Below, one piece after another: positions 1 through 4,786 of a DNA stretch of 5,293 nucleotides. A model generated the notes under the pieces. The model worked only from the letters and a program-made list of their open reading frames with translations, did not search any database and was not told the origin of the DNA. Each line of letters starts with the position of its first letter. Position 1 is the first letter of the stretch. Source of the DNA: Limnohabitans sp. (GTDB lineage Bacteria > Pseudomonadota > Gammaproteobacteria > Burkholderiales > Burkholderiaceae_C); NCBI GenBank assembly GCA_009693225.1, contig SHXP01000171.1:1-5293 (forward strand), read 5' to 3'. The translations under genes and the position numbers were made by a program.

Positions 1-657
1 GCTCACATGCAAGCCCGTTTCATTCGCCAGCAAGGCGGCATCTCCTGCTTGCAAAACCGTACCGTTCACACTCAAGCTGCCGCTTATCAGAAACACATAG
101 GCCTTGCGCTCTGGCTTGAGAACTAGGCGGGTCTCTTCAGCGCCGTCGAACAATCCGGCGTACATGTGTGCATCTGCGTGCAACTTCACAGCCTGCGTGC
201 AAGCTTGCTGGCTAGCCACCAGCGCCAGTGCGCCGCGCTTGGCGCCGCTTGGAGTGGTTTTTTGTTCATAGCCGGGGGCGATGCCGCGCTGCTGCGGCAG
301 TATCCAGATTTGCAAAAAATGGGTTTCCCGGTCCGGCGCGCGGTTGAACTCGCTGTGGCGCAGACCCGTGCCCGCGCTCATGCGCTGCACATCGCCGAGC
401 GGTATGCCTTTGACATTGCCCATGCTGTCCTGGTGCGCCAGTTCGCCACTCAAGACATAGCTGATGATTTCCATGTCCTGATGACCGTGGTTTCCGAATC
501 CGGTTCCAGGGGCAATGCGGTCTTCGTTGATCACCCGCAAATTGCCCCAGCCCATATGAGTCGGGTCATGGTAGCCGGCAAACGAAAAACTATGAAAAGA
601 CTTCACCCAGCCGTGGTCTGCAAAACCCCGCTCCGCGGATTTACGCAATGTCAACAT
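1..657 (-). CDS. Pirin family protein (cupin), C-terminus cut by window edge
   Basis: Pirins are bicupin metalloproteins; bacterial members such as E. coli YhhW have quercetinase activity in vitro, and their physiological role is often unclear. The minus-strand frame from the ATG at 657 is open for 219 codons to the window edge, so about 10-20 C-terminal residues are missing compared with a usual length near 230-240. It begins MLTLRKSAERGFADHGW. The N-terminal cupin has the complete metal site: His57 and His59 (in GNHGHQDMEI), His101 and Glu103 (in GTGLRHSEFN), the same numbering as in YhhW. The C-terminal cupin starts around residue 150 and still shows YVFLISGSLSVNG. An AAGGAG ribosome binding site lies 6 nt before the ATG (664-669), which fixes the start. 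It is divergent from a broken LysR-type gene that may once have regulated it. The plus-strand open frame at 166-690 is its antisense shadow. Family call very sure; substrate unknown. Confidence 0.93.
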   Translation of the reverse strand, partial: MLTLRKSAERGFADHGWVKSFHSFSFAGYHDPTHMGWGNLRVINEDRIAPGTGFGNHGHQDMEIISYVLSGELAHQDSMGNVKGIPLGDVQRMSAGTGLRHSEFNRAPDRETHFLQIWILPQQRGIAPGYEQKTTPSGAKRGALALVASQQACTQAVKLHADAHMYAGLFDGAEETRLVLKPERKAYVFLISGSLSVNGTVLQAGDAALLANETGLHVS

Positions 658-734
658 GGCCAGCTCCTTTTTTCATGTTTCTTACTTTAGTGCGACAGGC
701 GCTCAATCAAGCCGGCAGGCATTGATGGCATCAT

Positions 735-747
735 TCAAATTATTTGA
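735..747. promoter_or_regulatory. Candidate LysR-type regulator box in divergent promoter region
   Basis: TCAAATTATTTGA is a 13-bp dyad around a single central base and has the exact T-N11-A form of LysR-type binding sites. It sits in the 105-bp gap between the pirin ATG (657) and the lysR-like ATG (763), where an autoregulatory site is expected. A second small dyad, GATGGCATC, lies at 724-732. I see no convincing sigma-70 hexamers for either gene. The dyad is seen directly; its use as an operator is inference. Confidence 0.45.
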
Positions 748-762
748 CGAATAAGACCACCC

Positions 763-1593
763 ATGAGCTTTGCCCGTGATGTATTTACCCCTGAAGCCCT
801 GAGCATGCTGCAAACCATAGCCAGACTGGGGAGTTTTGCAACTGCCGCCCGCGACATGGGCCTGGTACCCAGCGCGCTCAGTTACCGCGTCCGGCAGATG
901 GAGGACACGCTGGACGTGCTGCTGTTTGACCGGTCCTCGCGCCAGGCCAGGAATTGATCAGTGAGGGGCTGCGTCTGCTCAACGATATGGACAGCATCGC
1001 CCACCGTATCAAACGCGTGGCCACCGGCTGGGAAAGCCAGTTCACCATCGTGGTTGACACTGTCATCAACCACCGCGTGGTGATGGATTTGTGCCAGCAC
1101 TTTTATGACAGAAATCCGCCTACCCGGCTGCGCCTCAAAGATGAAGCGCTGAGCGGCAGCTTGTACGCGCTGACTTCGGGCCAGGCCGACCTGGCCATAG
1201 GGGTCAGCCTCATGGACAACGTGACGCCGGGACTGCGCTTTGCTGAGATTGGTCCGGTGATGAAATTTGTGTTTGCCGTGGCGCCCATGCATCCCCTGGC
1301 CGGTGCCCAGCATGTCGGCCAAACTCGATGCGCAATTACGCGGCATGGGGGCCGGTTTTCTGCCGGAGCCCTTGGCCCGTCCCTACATCGAACGCGGCGA
1401 ACTGCTGGAATGCCAGGTACTGCGCCAGCAACGCAGCGGTCAGATGGGATACGCCTGGCGGCAAAGCTCCGATGGCCATTGCACCCCGGGCGGCGAGCGG
1501 GCTTTGCAGTGGTGGTTGAACCGCCTGAGCCAGCCCCAGACCCGCCTGGCATTATTGGGGCAAGCCACAGCGAACGGCTTCACAACAGTGTAG
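763..1593 (+). pseudogene. LysR family transcriptional regulator, broken by two deletions
   Basis: Three consecutive pieces in different frames rebuild one LysR-type regulator. Frame 1 from the ATG at 763 encodes the winged helix-turn-helix (ALSMLQTIARLGSFATAARD, then SALSYRVRQ and LLFDRSSRQA) and stops at TGA 955-957. Frame 3 continues from about 951 as ELISEGLRLLNDMDSIAHR through the first half of the effector domain (ALTSGQADLAIGV, VFAVAPMHPLA) to about 1301. Frame 1 resumes near 1303 with VPSMSAKLDAQLRGMGAGFL and ends at TAG 1591-1593. At the first junction the usual LTxAG stretch is missing: about 7 residues, best fitted by a 19-bp loss. At the second, roughly 40 residues of the effector domain are missing (inferred from family layout). 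The first and last pieces share a frame, which fits two deletions in one ancestral gene. Only a DNA-binding stub of about 64 residues could be made. It was probably the divergent regulator of the pirin gene. Confidence 0.88.
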
Positions 1594-1602
1594 AGTCGGG
1601 TC

Positions 1603-2652
1603 ATGAAAACAATTGCTGTCATCGGCGCCGGCATGGCCGGTATCACCGCCGCCCGCACACTCGTGCAGGCAAGTCACCAGGTCAGCGTTTTTGAAAAAAG
1701 CCACGGCGCCGGCGGACGCATGGCAACACGATCAAGCGCCTACGGCAGCTTCGACCACGGCGTGCAATATTTCACCGTGCGTGATCCCCAGTTCAGGCAG
1801 GCCATCACTGAAGTGCCCGGCACTCAGGCCATTTGCCGCGCCTGGAGCGCCAATGCAGTGCGGGTGCTAGATCCGCTGGGACGCGTCATCGAAGCGCCCT
1901 TGCCCATGCGCGAACCGCACTTTGTGGCAACCCCGGGCATGAATGCCTTGATCAGATACTGGGCCAAGCCATTGCAGGACGCTGGTGTTTTGCACCTGCA
2001 ATCGCAGGTGCAATTTCTGTTGCGCAACCCGGGCCCGTCCAACCAATGGAAACTGGTTTGCAGCAACGGCAACGAATACGGCGGCTTTGATGCTGTGTTG
2101 CTGGCGATGCCGCATGTGCAGGCAGATTTCCTGTTGCGGCAATCCGGTTCACCTGCGGCAGGCTTCAGCGGACTCGACGCCATTTCTAAAGTGCAGGTCG
2201 CACCATGCTGGACCTTGATGCTGGCTTACCCCTTGGCCAATCAACCGGGCTTGAGTCACCTCGGCCCGCAATGGAACGCAGCGCGCAGCACGCACCATCG
2301 CATCGCCTGGATTTCCAGAGAGTCTTCCAAACCGGGACGCAGTTCCACCGAAAGATGGACGGTGCAAGCCAGCGCCGGGTGGTCGCAGGAACACCTGGAC
2401 GACGATGAAGACAGAGTGACCGCGAAATTGTTAAAGGCTTTCGCCGAATTGACCGGCATACGGGCCGAACCGGGATTCACACAAACCCAACTGTGGCGCT
2501 ACGCCAAAACTTTGCAGCCCATGGGTAAAAAGCATCACTGGGATGCGAGATTGAAACTAGGTGTATGCGGTGACTGGCTGTTGGGGCACCGGGTAGAGGA
2601 CGCTTTTGCCAGTGGGCTCAGCCTGGCACTGAGCGTGGCTGACAAAAGCTGA
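1603..2652 (+). CDS. FAD-dependent renalase-like amine oxidase / NAD(P)-binding oxidoreductase
   Basis: This 349-residue soluble flavoprotein belongs to the bacterial renalase-like branch of the amine oxidase superfamily. The N-terminal Rossmann fold carries GAGMAG at residues 8-13, with Glu31 at the end of the second strand (VFEK) to hold the FAD ribose, followed by GGRMATR (37-43) and FDHGVQYFT (50-58), typical of this group. The C-terminal FAD motif is GVCGDWLLGHRVEDAFASGL (from residue 320). No signal peptide or membrane segment is apparent, so it should be cytoplasmic. Length and both ends are normal, and the frame is intact. The ATG at 1603 starts directly at the glycine-rich fold; the ribosome binding site before it is weak. 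It begins 9 nt after the lysR pseudogene stop, so it may depend on transcription through that gene. The end is convergent with the puc operon, 10 bp from the small ORF stop. The substrate cannot be read from sequence; no direct link to photosynthesis is visible. Confidence 0.85.
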   Translation: MKTIAVIGAGMAGITAARTLVQASHQVSVFEKSHGAGGRMATRSSAYGSFDHGVQYFTVRDPQFRQAITEVPGTQAICRAWSANAVRVLDPLGRVIEAPLPMREPHFVATPGMNALIRYWAKPLQDAGVLHLQSQVQFLLRNPGPSNQWKLVCSNGNEYGGFDAVLLAMPHVQADFLLRQSGSPAAGFSGLDAISKVQVAPCWTLMLAYPLANQPGLSHLGPQWNAARSTHHRIAWISRESSKPGRSSTERWTVQASAGWSQEHLDDDEDRVTAKLLKAFAELTGIRAEPGFTQTQLWRYAKTLQPMGKKHHWDARLKLGVCGDWLLGHRVEDAFASGLSLALSVADKS

Positions 2653-2667
2653 TCTCGCCTTATCAGC
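2644..2667 (-). terminator. Probable rho-independent terminator at the end of the puc operon
   Basis: GCTGAT (2648-2653) and ATCAGC (2662-2667) form a 6-bp stem with an 8-nt loop. Read on the minus strand the stem is followed by TTTT (complement of 2644-2647), as in an intrinsic terminator. The stem is modest, so termination may be partial. It overlaps the TGA of the small minus-strand ORF (2663-2665) and the TGA of the plus-strand oxidoreductase (2650-2652). On the plus strand no clear T-run follows, so it is oriented to stop puc transcripts. Confidence 0.5.
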
Positions 2668-2749
2668 GCTTAGGTTTGTTGAGCCAGTTCGCCAGTAAAA
2701 ACAGCATGATGATAATCCAGCCGATAAATAAAAGGGTTTGAACTTTCAT
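2663..2749 (-). CDS. Small single-span membrane protein downstream of pucC (28 residues)
   Basis: A 28-codon frame runs from ATG (2749-2747) to TGA (2665-2663). It starts MKVQTLLFIGW, continues IIIMLFLLANW and ends LNKPKR. Residues about 5-22 form one strongly hydrophobic helix flanked by Trp11 and Trp22, with a basic tail (KPKR). An AAGGA ribosome binding site lies 9 nt upstream (2759-2763). The start is 50 nt after the pucC stop on the same strand with no terminator between, and a hairpin terminator covers its end, so it looks like the last cistron of the puc operon. I recognise no family. By analogy with other single-helix antenna-associated proteins (PufX, protein W) and with pucDE, which follow pucC in Rhodobacter capsulatus, a role in antenna assembly or stability is conceivable, but this is only inference from position. 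Coding status rests on the ribosome binding site, the clean transmembrane composition and operon position. Confidence 0.6.
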   Translation of the reverse strand: MKVQTLLFIGWIIIMLFLLANWLNKPKR

Positions 2750-2799
2750 GGGGCTTTGTCCTTGTGTGTTGATCTGACAATTTTTGGCTTTGCAGGCGC

Positions 2800-4164
2800 T
2801 CAAGGCTTGGTTTTCACCAAGGGATTCATGATGAGGACCGTCAGCAACAGCAACACCACTTCGATACTATACACAGTGGAGTAGGCCATTGCTGAATCTG
2901 TGAATTGTGCAGTAAGGTCGCGAATGATGCCACCCAAAGCCATGGCAACACCCGCTGTGGAAGCCTGGACCGCGCCCCGGGCACCCAATGCCAGCCCGGC
3001 CTGTCCAGACGGTGCGCTGTTCATGGTGGCTGTCAAGGTGCCGTGACCGAATAAACCGGCGCCGAGTCCTATGAAAACCACACCCAGGGTGAACAGGGTC
3101 GAAGAAGCATGCGGCGCGGAAAAAATAACAGCAAGAAAAGCAGGTATGCCGACCATGGCACCGCGGCTTGCCATTTTGAAGGGGTCGCCACCGCGGCTCA
3201 ACACATGGGACGCCCAGGCAAATCCGATCAGTCCGCCCAGCGCCAGAATCGCAGTCAGGTACGTGGTTTGGGAAACCGTCAGTCCGAGTATTTCGCCACC
3301 GAAAGGCTCGAGCAGAATATCTTCCATGCTGAAAGCCATGGTGCCTAAACCGATGGATACCAGTCGGCGCATGGCATTTTCACCATTGCAAAACAGCAGG
3401 AATGATTGCATGAAATCAGGGTCTTGCTGGTAGGAGCCGGGCTGGCGGTCGCGCGATCTGCCCTCTTGTTTCCACAGGGCGATGACATTCAGGCTGATCG
3501 TGACGACAGCAGCGCCTTGAACGGTTCGGATCAGGGTGCCGGGCGAAAAGTCTTCCAGCACATAGCCGAACACCACAGAGCTAATGATGATGCCAAGCAA
3601 TAACATGACGTACATCAGGCCGACCACTTTGGGTCGGTCCTCGGGGGGCGCCAGGTCGGTGGCCAATGCCAGCCCGACGGTTTGGGTAGTGTGCAATCCG
3701 GCACCGACCAGCAAAAAGGCAAGACCCGCACCCAGGTCGCCGACCCAGGCCGGCACATGAGACGCCTGACCGAGCCCGCCCAGCACCAGCAATGCGAAAG
3801 GCATGATGGCAAAGCCGCCGAATTGAAGCAGGGTTCCCATCCAGATATAGGGGACACGGCGCCAGCCCAGGTGCGACCTGTGGTGGTCAGAGCGAAACCC
3901 GATGATGGCGCGAAACGGTGCAAACAGCAAAGGCAACGACACCATGACGGAAACCAGCGCGGCCGGCACATGCAGCTCGACGATCATCACGCGGTTGAGG
4001 GTGCCTATCAGCAGGGCAAGCGCCATGCCGACTGAAATTTGAAAAAGAGACAGGCGCAGCAGTCGGCTTAACGGCAACGTATCGGAGGCGGCATCTGCAA
4101 ACGGCAGAAATTTCGCTCCAATTTTGATCCAGTTTTTAGACAGCTTGGCGACAGAGGTGTTCAT
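2800..4164 (-). CDS. pucC: PucC, LH2 assembly factor / BCD family bacteriochlorophyll delivery protein
   Basis: PucC belongs to the PucC/LhaA/Orf428 branch (BCD family) of the major facilitator fold. It is a polytopic inner-membrane protein needed for assembly of the LH2 antenna, thought to hand bacteriochlorophyll to nascent alpha/beta polypeptides. The 454 residues are the normal length. After a cytoplasmic N-terminus with FLPFADAA (19-26) come hydrophobic segments consistent with 12 helices. Family blocks include GTLNRVMIVEL (54-64), FAPFRAIIGFRSD (81-93) and GWRRVPYIW (100-108), and the C-terminal half contains GLGAGLFGHGTL. Membership is clear; PucC rather than LhaA is chosen because the gene directly follows pucBA. 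The ATG at 4164 matches the family N-terminus, but no Shine-Dalgarno sequence precedes it: a strong hairpin ends only 6 nt upstream. Translation is therefore probably weak or coupled to structure, fitting a sub-stoichiometric assembly factor. Confidence 0.95.
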   Translation of the reverse strand: MNTSVAKLSKNWIKIGAKFLPFADAASDTLPLSRLLRLSLFQISVGMALALLIGTLNRVMIVELHVPAALVSVMVSLPLLFAPFRAIIGFRSDHHRSHLGWRRVPYIWMGTLLQFGGFAIMPFALLVLGGLGQASHVPAWVGDLGAGLAFLLVGAGLHTTQTVGLALATDLAPPEDRPKVVGLMYVMLLLGIIISSVVFGYVLEDFSPGTLIRTVQGAAVVTISLNVIALWKQEGRSRDRQPGSYQQDPDFMQSFLLFCNGENAMRRLVSIGLGTMAFSMEDILLEPFGGEILGLTVSQTTYLTAILALGGLIGFAWASHVLSRGGDPFKMASRGAMVGIPAFLAVIFSAPHASSTLFTLGVVFIGLGAGLFGHGTLTATMNSAPSGQAGLALGARGAVQASTAGVAMALGGIIRDLTAQFTDSAMAYSTVYSIEVVLLLLTVLIMNPLVKTKP

Positions 4165-4167
4165 TTG

Positions 4168-4202
4168 AAAAATGGACCGGAATCAATGAATCCCGGCCCA
4201 TT
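4168..4202 (-). terminator. Strong hairpin between pucA and pucC (partial terminator / mRNA stabiliser)
   Basis: On the minus strand AATGGGCCGGGAT (4202-4190) pairs with ATTCCGGTCCATT (4183-4171): 13 bp including two G-U pairs, loop of 6 nt, and a T-run of five (4172-4168) at the 3' side. This has the form of an intrinsic terminator. In Rhodobacter, hairpins between pucA and pucC explain an abundant short pucBA message and a scarce pucBAC message (family knowledge). Here the structure ends 6 nt before the pucC ATG, so it also occupies the place of a ribosome binding site. Confidence 0.8.
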
Positions 4203-4224
4203 AAAAAAGAAATTTTTGTTGTTG

Positions 4225-4416
4225 TCAGGCAGTAGGCGTTTTGACAGTCTGGATGACTGCTGCGCTTGCGGCACTTCCATTCAAAAATTTCTTGACCCAT
4301 GTGGTGTTCAGGGTCAATGCAAGGTGCACCGAAAAGGATCCGATGGCAACTGCTGCGAGGAAGATGGGAATGCCGACAGAAGGCTTGACCACTGTCCAGA
4401 TTTTTTCGTAGATCAT
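4225..4416 (-). CDS. pucA: LH2-type antenna alpha polypeptide (B800-820-like signature)
   Basis: This is the alpha apoprotein of a peripheral light-harvesting complex, a single-span inner-membrane protein of 63 residues that binds bacteriochlorophyll a with PucB. It aligns without gaps to Rhodoblastus acidophilus alpha: KIWTVVKPSVGIP (5-17), the membrane helix (about 14-37), His31 (SVHLAL) as Mg ligand of the B850-type pigment, and TTW at 38-40. Met1 could ligate the B800 pigment as formyl-Met. Positions 44-45 are Phe-Leu instead of the Tyr-Trp that hydrogen-bonds the B850 acetyl groups, as in B800-820 (LH3) proteins. The tail (NGSAASAAVIQTVKTPTA) is Ala/Thr rich and somewhat longer than in R. 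acidophilus. An AAGGAG ribosome binding site (4423-4428) lies 6 nt before the ATG, directly abutting the pucB stop, so translation is probably coupled. The plus-strand frame across this region is a shadow. Confidence 0.96.
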   Translation of the reverse strand: MIYEKIWTVVKPSVGIPIFLAAVAIGSFSVHLALTLNTTWVKKFLNGSAASAAVIQTVKTPTA

Positions 4417-4428
4417 GTGGTGCTCCTT

Positions 4429-4575
4429 TTATTTCAGCCAAGGGGAATAAATGTACGCCAGCAAATGTGCCAACGCCGCAATCATTCCAAAGATTTGAGT
4501 CCCTTGAATGAGGTGCCGGTGTATTTCTTCTGACTCGGCTTCTGTCAGACCTGTTGGCCCTACTTTATCTGACAT
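4429..4575 (-). CDS. pucB: LH2-type antenna beta polypeptide
   Basis: Beta apoprotein of the same antenna: 48 residues with one membrane helix (about 24-42). It aligns to Rhodoblastus acidophilus beta with an offset of 7: LTEAESEEIH (10-19) matches LTAEQSEELH, His37 (ALAHLLAY) is the Mg ligand of the B850-type pigment, His19 is the conserved N-terminal His near the B800 site, and PWL (45-47) is the conserved end. The residue matching the B800-binding Arg20 is Gln27 (GTQIF instead of GTRVF). The ATG at 4575 is chosen over an upstream in-frame ATG at 4620 because a perfect AAGGAG (4584-4589) lies 8 nt before it and the resulting N-terminus has normal length. It is the first gene of the operon, 12 nt before pucA. 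Confidence 0.96.
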   Translation of the reverse strand: MSDKVGPTGLTEAESEEIHRHLIQGTQIFGMIAALAHLLAYIYSPWLK

Positions 4576-4604
4576 GGTGTTATCTCCTTGAAAGATCTCA
4601 CGTC

Positions 4605-4621
4605 CGTGCAAAACCCGCACG
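4605..4621 (-). promoter_or_regulatory. Stem-loop in the puc 5' leader
   Basis: CGTGC (4605-4609) and GCACG (4617-4621) can form a GC-rich 5-bp stem with a 7-nt loop in the puc leader RNA, 15 nt ahead of the pucB ribosome binding site. A further weak inverted repeat, TGGCC-N5-GGCCA, lies at 4633-4647. Such leader hairpins may protect the message, but no function is shown by the sequence. Confidence 0.3.
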
Positions 4622-4677
4622 AGGGTTATTTATGGCCCCCATGGCCACAAATTCTGAAAACCATATGGTTTAAATTT

Positions 4678-4705
4678 ATTTAAGATTGACACTTAAATCT
4701 GTCAA
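4678..4705 (-). promoter_or_regulatory. Predicted puc operon promoter
   Basis: On the minus strand a perfect -35 box TTGACA (4705-4700) is followed after 16 nt by TTAAAT (4683-4678), matching 4 of 6 positions of the -10 consensus. Transcription would start near 4671, giving a leader of roughly 95 nt before pucB. The -35 box is one arm of a palindrome, and its first half overlaps a PpsR/CrtJ motif. The region is AT-rich compared with the flanking genes. Hexamers are seen; promoter use is inferred. Confidence 0.5.
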
Positions 4706-4713
4706 CATATATT
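4686..4713 (+). promoter_or_regulatory. Predicted gluQ promoter
   Basis: On the plus strand TTGACA (4686-4691), a perfect -35 box, is followed after 16 nt by TATATT (4708-4713), 5 of 6 matches to the -10 consensus. The start would be near 4720, about 65 nt before the TTG start codon of gluQ. It is interleaved with the puc promoter on the other strand. It has the better hexamer match of the two, consistent with a constitutive housekeeping gene. Confidence 0.5.
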
Positions 4714-4717
4714 TACA
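4700..4717. promoter_or_regulatory. Candidate PpsR/CrtJ binding site (TGT-N12-ACA)
   Basis: TGT at 4700-4702 and ACA at 4715-4717 are separated by exactly 12 nt, the consensus for PpsR/CrtJ, the redox- and light-responsive regulator of photosynthesis genes. It is the only such site in the 211-bp intergenic region, whereas many target promoters carry two. It covers the -35 box of puc (4700-4705) and the -10 box of gluQ (4708-4713). PpsR represses puc in Rhodobacter, while in the betaproteobacterium Rubrivivax it is reported to activate puc; the direction here cannot be read from sequence. Confidence 0.65.
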
Positions 4718-4786
4718 TCTAGCTCAACGCAGGCTTAGGTTATATTCAAGGGCTCAGCAACCCATTGAATTCATTAGGTTTTTAGT

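Noticed and set aside
166..690. Plus-strand open frame of 174 codons
   Set aside because: It is antisense to the pirin gene, whose minus-strand frame carries all four metal ligands and a ribosome binding site. The plus-strand product has no recognisable family features.
954..1694. Plus-strand open frame of 246 codons as an independent gene
   Set aside because: Only its first part (to about 1301) resembles LysR effector domain; the rest is out-of-frame reading of the regulator C-terminus and the oxidoreductase start. It is the middle piece of the pseudogene.
3071..3433. Plus-strand open frames inside pucC (also at 3109-3348, 3406-3603 and 3682-4035)
   Set aside because: All are antisense shadows of pucC, with no family character or ribosome binding site worth noting.
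4165..4533. Plus-strand open frame of 122 codons
   Set aside because: It is antisense to pucA and most of pucB, which are firmly identified.
4429..4620. Longer pucB starting at the ATG at 4620 (63 codons)
   Set aside because: The extra 15 residues are not antenna-like, and the perfect AAGGAG at 4584-4589 lies 8 nt before the ATG at 4575.
4686..4705. FNR/Crp-type site
   Set aside because: TTGACA-N8-TGTCAA has the wrong spacing and half-sites for FNR (TTGAT-N4-ATCAA) or Crp; it is better read as paired -35 boxes.
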